NCBI RefSeq assembly: GCF_014196525.1
Contig: NZ_JACIDX010000002.1
Span: 124,001 to 188,000 of the forward strand
DNA length: 64,000 nt
Direction of reading: 5' to 3'
Origin: Novosphingobium sediminicola
GTDB taxonomy: Bacteria; Pseudomonadota; Alphaproteobacteria; Sphingomonadales; Sphingomonadaceae
This document shows, piece after piece, positions 50,834-59,401 of this stretch (position 1 is the first letter of the stretch; every line of letters starts with the position of its first letter). Under the pieces are notes generated by a model. The model worked only from the letters and a program-made list of their open reading frames with translations, was not told where the DNA came from and made no database searches. The position numbers and the translations under genes were made by a program.

Positions 50834-52296
50834 GATGGCGCGCCTTATGGCTGGCGGCACTGCTGAGCGCGGGGGCCGCACAAGCCGCCCCGCCCTCCGT
50901 GGCGATCACAGGCGGCACGGTTCAGGGCAGCACCGACGCGCATGGCACGCAGATCTTCCGCGCCATTCCTTATGCCGCGCCGCCGCTTGGGGCACAGCGC
51001 TGGCGCCCACCCGCGCCCATTACGCCATGGAAAGGGCTGCGCGATGCGGCAAAGGCGGCTCCCTCCTGTCTGCAAAATGACTATGGCTGGAACCATGCCG
51101 ATTATGTCCGCGCGTCTGAGGATTGCCTTACGCTGGACGTCGCTACGGCTGCGCTGACGGGCAAACGCCCGGTCATGGTGTGGATCCATGGGGGCAGCAA
51201 CCGGGCAGGCTCAGCCGGCGATACGGTACTCTCACCCTTGGCCCAGCGCGGGGTTGTGCTGGTGGCGATCCAGTACCGGCTGGGGATTTTCGGCAACCTG
51301 CCTCACCGCGCACTGGCCTCAGAACAGGGTGGGCATACGGGCAATTATGGCCTGATGGACCAGATCGCAGCGCTGCGTTGGGTTCAGGCCAATATTGCCC
51401 GCTTTGGCGGCGATCCGGCCAATGTGACGATTTTTGGCGAATCCGCCGGTGGGCAGGATGTCGGTCTGCTGCTGGCTGCGCCAAGCACGCAGGGGCTTTT
51501 CGCCCGCGCCATTCTGCAAAGCGGCACGCCCTCCTTCGGCCTGACATGGCGCCCGCTGCCCGAGGCTTTGCGGATCGGGGATCAGCTTGACGCCGTGCTG
51601 GGCACAAATGGCGGCATCGAACCTCTGCGCGCCGCATCCGCTCATGCGCTGCTGGAGGCAGACAGGGCGTTGCATGATCCCGCCTTGCAAAGCGATGATT
51701 TCCTGTGGCTGCGCACAACCATCGACGGCATGGTTCTGCCCGATACGCCCGCCGCGCTGATGGCCCATACTCTGCCCAGACCGGTGATCATCGGATCGAA
51801 CCGCGCCGAATTCGGCCTGCCGGGCGGGCGCCCTCATCGCGATGCGGGCGTTGACGCCGCCTTTGGCCCCAATGCCGATAAGGCCCGCACCTTTTACCAC
51901 CTCGATCAAAGCGATCCCCCCGCCGATCCGCGTCTGGGCAATCGCGACCTGCGCATCGCCACCGACATTCTGTTCCGCTGCCCCGCCGGGCAATGGGCCG
52001 ATGTCCTCTCGCGCGCAGGATCCAAGGTCTGGCGCTATGAGTTCGATCTGGCCGCCAATGGTGGCCTCTCGTTTCATGGGTCCGATATTTCTTATGTGCT
52101 GAGCGATGCACGTTTCGGCTCGCTCTCGCTGGCCGATTACTGGCTGAGCTTTGCCAAGAGCGGCGATCCCAATGATGACGCCCGCCCGCCATGGCCTGCG
52201 TTCGGCCCAAACAAGCAGCACGTCCTCTTCACCGCCTCGGGCGCGTCGGTCCAGACGCAGGAGGCATCCCCCTGCCAATGGATGATCCAGCCATGA
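50830..52296 (+). CDS. Exported type-B carboxylesterase
   Basis: A 488-residue alpha/beta-hydrolase with a signal peptide (LWLAALLSAGAAQA). The nucleophile is Ser205 in FGESAGGQDVG, the acid is Glu327 in SNRAEFG and the base is His416 in SFHGSD. The oxyanion region is VMVWIHGGSNRAGSAGD. In this locus it may remove acetyl or other ester groups from hemicellulose. Family membership alone does not fix the substrate. It starts in an ATGA overlap with the GH2 gene and ends in one with the next esterase. Confidence 0.88.
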   Translation: MRWRALWLAALLSAGAAQAAPPSVAITGGTVQGSTDAHGTQIFRAIPYAAPPLGAQRWRPPAPITPWKGLRDAAKAAPSCLQNDYGWNHADYVRASEDCLTLDVATAALTGKRPVMVWIHGGSNRAGSAGDTVLSPLAQRGVVLVAIQYRLGIFGNLPHRALASEQGGHTGNYGLMDQIAALRWVQANIARFGGDPANVTIFGESAGGQDVGLLLAAPSTQGLFARAILQSGTPSFGLTWRPLPEALRIGDQLDAVLGTNGGIEPLRAASAHALLEADRALHDPALQSDDFLWLRTTIDGMVLPDTPAALMAHTLPRPVIIGSNRAEFGLPGGRPHRDAGVDAAFGPNADKARTFYHLDQSDPPADPRLGNRDLRIATDILFRCPAGQWADVLSRAGSKVWRYEFDLAANGGLSFHGSDISYVLSDARFGSLSLADYWLSFAKSGDPNDDARPPWPAFGPNKQHVLFTASGASVQTQEASPCQWMIQP

Positions 52297-53030
52297 CCCC
52301 CACCCATCGCCGCGCCATACTCAAAGGTCTGGGCGCACTTGCCCCCCTTGGCCTTGCCGCCCCGGCATGGGCACAGTCCGCCCCCGCCGAAAGCCCCGAG
52401 GCCGCCCGCGCCCATACCGATTTCGCTTGGCTTGCTCGATATGGCGAGGACAATCGCCGCCTGCTGGCCGAAGGGTCGCACACCCGCATCGTCTTTATGG
52501 GCGACAGCATCACGCAGGGCTGGCGCGACAAGAACCCGGAATTCTTCCCCGCCGGACGTGTCAATCGCGGCATCGGCGGACAGACCACGCCGCAAATGCT
52601 GCTGCGCATGATGCAGGACGTGATCGCGCTGCGCCCCCGCGCGGTGCATATCATGGCGGGCACGAACGACATTGCGGGCAACACAGGGCCAATGACCGCC
52701 CAGATGACCCGCGACAATCTGGACGCGATGGCCACGCTGGCCAAGGCGCATCATATCCGCGTGCTGCTGGCCTCGATCCCGCCTGCGGGTAATTTCCCAT
52801 GGCGTCCGGGTCTTGAAACCAAAGGTCCGATTGCCGCACATAATATCTGGCTGCGCGACTATGCATGGGCCCATGGCCATGTGTGGGTTGATTATCACCC
52901 GGTTCTTGCCGGGCCCGATGGCGCGATGCGCGAAGGGCTGGCCGTCGATGGCGTTCACCCCACGCCTGCCGGTTATGCGGCGATGAACAGCGTGCTCCTT
53001 CCTATCCTTACCAAGCTGGACCTTGCATGA
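52293..53030 (+). CDS. Exported SGNH/GDSL hydrolase (probable acetyl esterase)
   Basis: A 245-residue SGNH-fold enzyme. A twin-basic signal (HRRAILKGLGALAPLGLAAP) suggests export, perhaps by Tat. Block I is FMGDSITQGW with Ser72, the Gly block is NRGIGGQTTPQMLLRM, the Asn block is IMAGTNDIAGN and the Asp/His block is VDGVHPTPAGY. Proteins of this type often deacetylate plant polysaccharides, or bind to them. It overlaps both neighbours by four bases, so it is translated with them. Confidence 0.88.
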   Translation: MTPTHRRAILKGLGALAPLGLAAPAWAQSAPAESPEAARAHTDFAWLARYGEDNRRLLAEGSHTRIVFMGDSITQGWRDKNPEFFPAGRVNRGIGGQTTPQMLLRMMQDVIALRPRAVHIMAGTNDIAGNTGPMTAQMTRDNLDAMATLAKAHHIRVLLASIPPAGNFPWRPGLETKGPIAAHNIWLRDYAWAHGHVWVDYHPVLAGPDGAMREGLAVDGVHPTPAGYAAMNSVLLPILTKLDLA

Positions 53031-53863
53031 GTTTGCTCGATCTGCTGCCGCGCATCGCGGTGGACAAGCCTTGGGGCCGCGCCGATCTGCCCGCGCCCTT
53101 TACTCCCGCCCCGGAGGGCAAGACCGGCGAGATCTGGTTCGATCCGCCGCCATTGCTGCGCGAACTGCTGGTGAAATATATCTTCACCAGCGAAAACCTT
53201 TCGGTTCAGGTCCACCCCAGCGATGCGCAAACCCTCGCCAAAGGGCTGGGCGCGCAGGGCAAGGAGGAATGCTGGCTGGTCATCGAGGCCCAGCCCGGCG
53301 CGAGGCTGGGCATCGGATTGCGCGAAGCCACCGATGCCGAAACCCTGCGCGCCGCCGCGCTCGACGGCTCGATCGAGGCGATGATGGACTGGCATAAGGT
53401 CCGCCCCGGAGATTTCTTCTATATCCCGGCGGGCACTATCCATGCCATTGGCGCGGGCGTGACCGTGCTGGAAATCCAGCAGAACAGCGACATCACCTAC
53501 CGCCTCTATGACTATGGCCGCCCCAGGTCGCTGCATCTGGACGAGGGCACGGCGGTGGCTCTGCCGGAAACCTATGACATGGCCGGGATGCACAAAGTGC
53601 TGCCCGAAGCCGGGAGCCTGTCGCTGGTCGATGGTCCGCTGTTCCGGCTCGATCTGTGCGAAGGTCCGCTCCTGCCCGTCACGCTGGCGGCCTATGGTTC
53701 GGAGCCTAAGCTCATCATTCCCCTCAACGCACCGCTGCGCGCGGGCGATGGTATGGCCAGCCCCGGCGATTGCGCCCTTGTCACCGACCTGAACGCCCTC
53801 GTCATCGCGCCCGCCACGCGCTTCCTGATCGCTCAACCGATCCCTTCGGGAGAAACCCTGTGA
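53027..53863 (+). CDS. manA: Mannose-6-phosphate isomerase, class I
   Basis: A 278-residue zinc-dependent cupin enzyme that interconverts mannose 6-phosphate and fructose 6-phosphate in the cytoplasm. Zinc ligands are visible in LSVQVHPSDAQ, EECWLVIEA and IPAGTIHAIGAG. The length is that of the short Bacillus-type isomerases. Its place among exported glycosidases and esterases points to mannose as a main product of the locus. It begins in an ATGA overlap and ends in a GTGA overlap with the GH27 gene. Confidence 0.93.
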   Translation: MSLLDLLPRIAVDKPWGRADLPAPFTPAPEGKTGEIWFDPPPLLRELLVKYIFTSENLSVQVHPSDAQTLAKGLGAQGKEECWLVIEAQPGARLGIGLREATDAETLRAAALDGSIEAMMDWHKVRPGDFFYIPAGTIHAIGAGVTVLEIQQNSDITYRLYDYGRPRSLHLDEGTAVALPETYDMAGMHKVLPEAGSLSLVDGPLFRLDLCEGPLLPVTLAAYGSEPKLIIPLNAPLRAGDGMASPGDCALVTDLNALVIAPATRFLIAQPIPSGETL

Positions 53864-55095
53864 GATCCCTTTGCTTCCGCCAATTTCTTGCCGCGCTTCT
53901 GGCCCTTCTCGCCTTCGCGCCCGCCTTGGCCCAAAGCGCCGCCCCTCTGGTCCAGACCCCGCCGATGGGCTGGAACAGTTGGAACCGCTATGGCTGCCGC
54001 ATTGATGAGGGCCTGATCCGCGGCGTGGCCGATGCGATGGTGGCCAATGGGATGCGCGACGCGGGCTATGCCTACGTCAACATCGACGATTGCTGGCAAG
54101 GCGAGCGCGACAAGGACGGGTTCATTCAAGCCGACCCGGCGCGCTTCCCCTCGGGGATCAAGGCGCTGGCCGATTATGTCCATGCGCGCGGGCTGAAACT
54201 GGGCATTTATTCCGATGCGGGCACGAAAACCTGCGGCGGCCGCGCGGGCAGTCAGGGCCATGAATTTCAGGACGCGACGCAATATGCCCGCTGGGGTGTA
54301 GATTACCTGAAATATGACTGGTGCAACACCGGCGCCGGCGCGGCCCAGCGCAACCCGCGCGAGGCCTATGCCACGATGCGCGCCGCGCTGGATCAGGCGG
54401 GCCGCCCTATCGTCTTTTCCATCTGCGAATGGGGCGACAGCAAGCCGTGGGAATGGGCCACCGGCATCGGCAATCTGTGGCGCACCACGGGCGACATCGC
54501 CAATTGCTGGTCCTGCAAACTGGGCCATGGCAGCTGGAACAGTCTGGGTGTGATGGAGATCCTCGACAAGCAGGAGGGCCTGCGCCGCTATGCAGGGCCG
54601 GGGCATTGGAACGACCCGGATATGCTCGAGGTCGGCAATCTGAGCGATCTCAACGAAAACCGCTCGCATTTCGCAATGTGGACAATGCTGGCCGCGCCGT
54701 TGATCGTGGGGGCCGATATTGCGGGCCTGAAGCCTGAAATCACCCGCATCCTGACCAACCCGCGCCTTGTCGCCATCGATCAGGACGCGCTGGGCATTCA
54801 GGGTTTCGCATGGCAGCGCGGTGCCGAACTGGAAATCTGGGCGCGGCCGCTCTCGGGCCATCGCTGGGCTATTGCGGCGCTCAACCGTTCGTCCGTGGCG
54901 CAAAGCCATGTGCTGGATTGGTCGAAAGAACCGCTGGGCGACGATCTGAACCAGACCTTCGCCAAGATCGGCGAGCATCATTTCAACCTGATCGATGCAT
55001 GGACCGGCAAGCACGTGGGCGACACACAAAATGCCCTGCCGCTGCATGTGGCCCCGCGCGATGCGCAGGTCTTTATCCTCGAACCCAAGGCGTAA
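53860..55095 (+). CDS. Exported GH27 alpha-galactosidase
   Basis: A 411-residue enzyme that removes terminal alpha-galactose, for example from galactomannan. The signal peptide is FLAALLALLAFAPALA. The GH27 start TPPMGWNSWNRYGC is followed by the nucleophile Asp153 in YLKYDWCNTG, the acid/base Asp212 in WRTTGDI, and GHWNDPDMLEVG. I place the start at GTG 53860, which overlaps the manA stop (GTGA) and leads directly into the signal peptide; an upstream ATG inside manA gives no signal sequence. A C-terminal beta domain follows the barrel. Confidence 0.92.
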   Translation: MRSLCFRQFLAALLALLAFAPALAQSAAPLVQTPPMGWNSWNRYGCRIDEGLIRGVADAMVANGMRDAGYAYVNIDDCWQGERDKDGFIQADPARFPSGIKALADYVHARGLKLGIYSDAGTKTCGGRAGSQGHEFQDATQYARWGVDYLKYDWCNTGAGAAQRNPREAYATMRAALDQAGRPIVFSICEWGDSKPWEWATGIGNLWRTTGDIANCWSCKLGHGSWNSLGVMEILDKQEGLRRYAGPGHWNDPDMLEVGNLSDLNENRSHFAMWTMLAAPLIVGADIAGLKPEITRILTNPRLVAIDQDALGIQGFAWQRGAELEIWARPLSGHRWAIAALNRSSVAQSHVLDWSKEPLGDDLNQTFAKIGEHHFNLIDAWTGKHVGDTQNALPLHVAPRDAQVFILEPKA

Positions 55096-55106
55096 GGTAG
55101 GCCCCC

Positions 55107-56417
55107 ATGGCACTGGCCCCCAATCTGTCCGCCGAGCGCGACCTGCAAACCGAGGAGGCGGAAGGCACGCATGTTGACGCACCCGAACTGCGCATCTTCG
55201 TCCTTGCACTGTTCTTCATCTTTGGCGGCATCACCAGCCTCAACGATGTCATCATCCCCAAGCTGAAAGACCTCTTCACGCTCAGCTATATGCAGGCGAT
55301 GCTGGTGCAGTTCTGCTTTTTCACCGCCTATGCCGTGATGGGCCTGCCCGGCGCGGCGCTGGTCAAGCGGATCGGCTATATGCGCGGGGCGGTGGTGGGG
55401 CTGCTCACGATGATGGCCGGTTGCCTGCTCTTCATCCCCGCCTCGCAAAGCGCCACCTATGGCCTGTTTCTCTTCGCGCTCTTCGTGCTGGCCAGCGGCG
55501 TGGTGGTGGTGCAGGTGGTCACCAATCCGCTGATCTCGCTGCTTGGCCCGGCGCGGACCGCGCATAGCCGCCTGTCCTTTGCGCAGGCCTTCAACAGCCT
55601 TGGCACGGTGATCTTTCCCGCCGTGGGCGCCAGCCTGATCCTTGGCGATCTTAAGGCGGTCAAGGCCGATGCCCTCACCGGACCGGCGCTGGCGGCCTAT
55701 CGCATGGCCGAAACCCAGACCGTGGTGCATACTTACACCGTGCTGGCGCTGGCGTTGCTGGTGGTGGCGGGCGTGGTCTGGGCCAACCGGCATCGCTTGA
55801 GAGACGAACATCACGAAAGCTCCTCGCTGGTCGCCAGCTTTGCCCTGCTTCGTGACAAAAGGTTTGGTCTGGGGGCGCTCTGCATCTTTCTCTATGTCGG
55901 GGCTGAGGTGTCGATCGGTTCGCTGATCGTCAACTATCTCAAACAGCCCAAAGTGCTGGGCCTCGATGATGCCGGGGCGGGTCTTTACATTCCCTATTAC
56001 TGGGGCGGGGCGCTGGTCGGCCGCTTTATCGGATCGGCGATGCTGCGGGCGGTGTCTCCGGGCAAGGTGTTGGCCTGCAATGCGTTGGGCGCCATCGCGC
56101 TGATCCTGATATCGGCCAATGCATCGGGCCATCTGGCCGCCGCCAGCCTGCTGCTGGTCGGGCTGATGAACTCGATCATGTTTCCCACCATCTTCAGCCT
56201 CGCCTGCAAGGGGCTGGGGCGCAGGGCAGCCGATGGTTCGGGCATCATCAACATTGCCATTTTCGGCGGGGCTTTAGTGCCGATCCTGACCGGAGCGCTG
56301 GCGGACGCCACCGCGAGCCTGCCGCTGGCGCTGGCGCTGCCGGCTCTGTGTTATGCGGTCATCGCCTATTTCGGCTATTATACCCATAAGCCGTCAAAGG
56401 CCGCCGTTAAGCGCTGA
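55107..56417 (+). CDS. FHS-family hexose/proton symporter (GluP/FucP type)
   Basis: A 436-residue, 12-helix MFS carrier. Features include FFIFGGITSLNDVIIPKLKD, QFCFFTAYAVMGLPGAALVK, VVTNPLISLLGP and FVGAEVSIGS-like residues (LYVGAEVSIGSLIVNYL), typical of glucose/galactose or fucose permeases. It starts 11 bases after the GH27 stop, so it is the last gene of the GH2-esterase-esterase-manA-GH27 run. It probably imports galactose, glucose or mannose. Confidence 0.9.
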   Translation: MALAPNLSAERDLQTEEAEGTHVDAPELRIFVLALFFIFGGITSLNDVIIPKLKDLFTLSYMQAMLVQFCFFTAYAVMGLPGAALVKRIGYMRGAVVGLLTMMAGCLLFIPASQSATYGLFLFALFVLASGVVVVQVVTNPLISLLGPARTAHSRLSFAQAFNSLGTVIFPAVGASLILGDLKAVKADALTGPALAAYRMAETQTVVHTYTVLALALLVVAGVVWANRHRLRDEHHESSSLVASFALLRDKRFGLGALCIFLYVGAEVSIGSLIVNYLKQPKVLGLDDAGAGLYIPYYWGGALVGRFIGSAMLRAVSPGKVLACNALGAIALILISANASGHLAAASLLLVGLMNSIMFPTIFSLACKGLGRRAADGSGIINIAIFGGALVPILTGALADATASLPLALALPALCYAVIAYFGYYTHKPSKAAVKR

Positions 56418-56422
56418 GGTTT

Positions 56423-56458
56423 CGGCGCGGCGGCGCGCAGAGCCGCGCCGCCGCGCCG
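56423..56458 (+). terminator. Strong GC hairpin after the glycan operon
   Basis: A perfect 15-bp stem (56423-56437 with 56444-56458) and a 6-base loop start 5 bases after the transporter stop. No T-run follows, so it is probably an operon end needing Rho, or a protected 3' end. Confidence 0.6.
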
Positions 56459-56748
56459 GACATTGTCATAACGGCCATCCGCCTGCAATCGCCCCGCTGG
56501 CCAACACATTCTTCATCCGCGCCATCGGCAACGGCGATCTGATCTTCGACCCCAGAGTGGGCGTCTATTAGATTTTCCAAATCTACAAATGAATAGAAAA
56601 TTAAAAATAATTTTATCGGCTCATTTGCAAATTAAATAAGATTTTAAAAATCAATACATCAAAAATAACATCGAATTATTCCCCACCAATTCCTTCGGCA
56701 TGATGCCCTTATCAAAAAGGGTGATCTCTCGCCACGAAGGAGAACAAC
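56459..56748. other. Intergenic region before the dioxygenase gene
   Basis: The first 110 bases stay GC-rich and, in the frame ending at 56571, encode IAPLANTFFIRAIGNGDLIF and a short tail. That looks protein-like but has no start or recognisable family, so it may be a gene remnant. From 56572 to about 56690 the DNA is very AT-rich, like a promoter. A small stem (CCCTT/AAGGG near 56709-56722) and a GAAGGAG ribosome site precede the next start. Confidence 0.35.
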
Positions 56749-57615
56749 ATGTCTCTATCCCAAACCCATACCCCCGCCATTCTCGACATCCGCCCGCTGC
56801 AGCCCACCATCGGCGCTGAAATCCACGGTATCGACCTGTCCCAACCGCTCAGCGATGCCCAACGCGAAGCGCTGCGGGCCGCCGTGATCCGTCACAAGGT
56901 CGTCTTTTTCCGCGATCAGACCCTGACACCTGAAACGCAGGCTCGTTTTGCCGCGCAATTCGGTCCGCTCTACACCCATCCCACCACCACCGCGTCGAAA
57001 CAGGCCGCCCCCGACCTCTCGCCCATCCACAAGATCGCGGCGGAGGAAAACGCCAAATATGACAAACTGGCCAAGCGGCGCGGGATCAAGCCGGGCGAGG
57101 CCTATCATTCCGACACCAGTTGGCGCCTTGTGCCGACATGGGGGGCGGTGCTGGCCGCAGTCGATCTGCCGCCGGTGGGGGGCGATACGGTCTGGGTGGA
57201 CGCGCATCTGGCCTATCAGGGCCTGCCCGAGGACATCAAGGCGAGGCTGGAGCACGCCTATGTCACCCATGATTTCCGCGCTGCGCTGGAGGTGGCGGGC
57301 CATGATTATCCGGTCGTCTCGCATCCCGTCATCCGCACCCATCGCGAAAGCGGCGAAAAGATCCTGTGGGTCAATTTCACCCAGAACCCCCAGATTCTGG
57401 GGCTGGATCTGGCCGAAAGCGAGGAATTGCTCGAAGCGGTCCTGCTGCAATACAAGCGGCCCGAATTTCAGGTCCGCTTCAGCTGGCGCCCCGGCTCGGT
57501 AGCCTTCTGGGACAATCGCGGCGCGGTGCATTACGCGGTGCGCAATTACGGCGACTATCCCCGCCTGCTCAACCGCGTGCTGATCGAGGATGAACCGCTC
57601 TGGGCCGATCTCTGA
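56749..57615 (+). CDS. TauD/TfdA-family Fe(II)/2-oxoglutarate dioxygenase
   Basis: A 288-residue dioxygenase. The iron ligands are His120 and Asp122 in YHSDTSW and His261 in RGAVHYAVRNYG; the 2-oxoglutarate arginine is probably in YPRLLNRVLI. The N-terminus (LDIRPLQPTIGAEIHGIDLS) is typical of the TauD/AtsK group, which releases sulfite or sulfate from sulfonates and alkyl sulfates, or cleaves phenoxy acids. The substrate cannot be told from sequence and no transport genes are adjacent. It appears to be a single-gene unit bounded by a terminator. Confidence 0.88.
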   Translation: MSLSQTHTPAILDIRPLQPTIGAEIHGIDLSQPLSDAQREALRAAVIRHKVVFFRDQTLTPETQARFAAQFGPLYTHPTTTASKQAAPDLSPIHKIAAEENAKYDKLAKRRGIKPGEAYHSDTSWRLVPTWGAVLAAVDLPPVGGDTVWVDAHLAYQGLPEDIKARLEHAYVTHDFRAALEVAGHDYPVVSHPVIRTHRESGEKILWVNFTQNPQILGLDLAESEELLEAVLLQYKRPEFQVRFSWRPGSVAFWDNRGAVHYAVRNYGDYPRLLNRVLIEDEPLWADL

Positions 57616-57622
57616 CTGCTTC

Positions 57623-57660
57623 TTTCCGGCTCCGCCTCTTCCAAGGGGGGGAGCCGGAAA
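57623..57660. terminator. Terminator hairpin between dioxygenase and histidine kinase genes
   Basis: An 11-bp perfect stem (57623-57633 with 57650-57660) has TTT on the left and AAA on the right. It lies in the 52-base gap between convergent genes. The poly-T side is best placed for the minus-strand kinase, while the plus-strand gene also ends just before it. Confidence 0.65.
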
Positions 57661-57667
57661 CGGGTTA

Positions 57668-59203
57668 TCAGGCCTTCATCTTAGGCAGCGTGAAACAGGC
57701 CAGACAACCGCCCGAAGGAACATGATCGAGCCAGACCTGCCCCCCGTGCGATTCAATGATCGTCCGGCAGATCGACAGGCCCAGCCCCTGATCCGAAGCG
57801 CTCAGCTTGCCGCCAAATCCGGCCAGCGCATGGCGGCCATCGACATGAGGCCCCGGACCATTATCCGTGACCACGGCCCGCAGGAAATGGTCATCGTGAT
57901 CCTTGATGCAGACATCGACATAGGGCGAATTGCGGCCAGAAACGGCATGGACCGCATTGCTGATAAGATTGACCAGAACCTGTGCGATCTGGATCGGATC
58001 GACCAGCACGCGCGCCTCGCCCTCATAGGGCGCGGCCTCAACAAACACTTCATGCTCCCTTGCATGCGGCTCGGACAAAGCCAGCGCCTCCATCACGATG
58101 GCATCGAGGCGGGCGGGCACTTTCTCGATCTCGCCATGGCGGATGAAGGAGCGCATTTTGCGAATGATATCGCCCGCGCGCGAGGCCAGCAGTGCCACTT
58201 CATCGAGCGAGGCGATCACATCATCGCGCGTTTCCGAAGGCAACAGCGCCCGCGCCGTCTGGCTGTTCAGCAGGATCGCGGCCAGCGGCTGGTTCAGCTC
58301 ATGGGCCAGCGTGCTGGCCATGGTCTCCATGGCGTTCACTCGCGACAGATGCGTGACCTGCGCCTGCAACCGCTCCATCGTCGCCTGCGCAGCCAGATGC
58401 TCGGTGATATCCTCGACATAGATCGTGTAAGTGGCCCCGCCGCTATAACGGAACCTGGAAAAACGTGTGCGGCCGGTAAAGGTCGATCCATCCTTGCGCA
58501 GGAATTCGAGCGCGCCGACCTCAATCGTGCCTTCAAAAGGCGTGCCCCGCAAATGATCGTAACGCTGCCTGATCAGCACACGTGAAAGCTCTGTCAGCAG
58601 GATCAGGCCCGATTGCCCGATCAGATCCTGCGCATTCCATCCAAACAACACCTCGGTCTTGCGGCTGACCGCCGTGACAATCCAGTCGTCGTCCACCAGC
58701 GTGGTGGCAAAAGGAACGCTTTCAAGGATCGAGGTGTGATAGCGCATGTTGACCGTCAGCCGGTCGATCAGCGCCTGTTCGGCCGTCACATCGCGGCCCA
58801 CCGCAAAGGCGCCGATGATCGCCCCCTCGCCATCGCGCACCGGCCCGATTGTATAACGGCCCAGCCATTGCTCGCCCGTGTCGATGCGGCGCATCCGATA
58901 ATCGGCGCCGCGCGTGGTCTCCCCGGCCAGAGCTCTTTTGACCAGCTCATAACTGTCATTGGGCAATCCCTTGCCCAGCGCGACGCGCTCAATCGGGCCC
59001 CAGCCCTCCTGCAGCGCGAGTTTCCATTCCATCTTGTTTGGAAACCGGTTGAAACGGGCGCAGGCCGAATTGCAATCCACCGCGACCCCATGAACATCGA
59101 ACACCATCAACGCCTCGTCGACATGCTCGATGGCTTCCTCCATCAGCCTGTGGCGCATGACCTTGTCGTCGCCCAAGGTAACGGGATCATCCATGTGGTT
59201 CAT
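57668..59203 (-). CDS. PAS-domain sensor histidine kinase (FixL-like transmitter)
   Basis: A 511-residue soluble kinase with two PAS domains (about 25-140 and 150-270), a HisKA domain with the phosphorylated His301 in STLAHELNQPLAAI, and a HATPase domain with NLISNAVHAV and GLGLSICRTIIESHGG. There is no membrane segment. It lies downstream of the fixJ-like gene on the same strand, 198 bases away, so it may have its own promoter but share the regulator. The signal is unknown; PAS domains bind flavin, haem or small molecules. Confidence 0.88.
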   Translation of the reverse strand: MNHMDDPVTLGDDKVMRHRLMEEAIEHVDEALMVFDVHGVAVDCNSACARFNRFPNKMEWKLALQEGWGPIERVALGKGLPNDSYELVKRALAGETTRGADYRMRRIDTGEQWLGRYTIGPVRDGEGAIIGAFAVGRDVTAEQALIDRLTVNMRYHTSILESVPFATTLVDDDWIVTAVSRKTEVLFGWNAQDLIGQSGLILLTELSRVLIRQRYDHLRGTPFEGTIEVGALEFLRKDGSTFTGRTRFSRFRYSGGATYTIYVEDITEHLAAQATMERLQAQVTHLSRVNAMETMASTLAHELNQPLAAILLNSQTARALLPSETRDDVIASLDEVALLASRAGDIIRKMRSFIRHGEIEKVPARLDAIVMEALALSEPHAREHEVFVEAAPYEGEARVLVDPIQIAQVLVNLISNAVHAVSGRNSPYVDVCIKDHDDHFLRAVVTDNGPGPHVDGRHALAGFGGKLSASDQGLGLSICRTIIESHGGQVWLDHVPSGGCLACFTLPKMKA

Positions 59204-59401
59204 CGGCGTAGAATGCCGCTAAAATACATCATGACAGTTGTCCGTGCAGACCCGTTCTGTTCTCAGGCCAGTCCCGAAGCGCGATTCACGCTCGGGTCCG
59301 GCCTTGCCAACCTACTGACAACGCCGCGACTCCCGGCGCTATTCGTAACATTCCCAATAGGGCGCCCGCGCGCCAGTCGGGAAAGCCTGTCAAGGGCCCG
59401 C

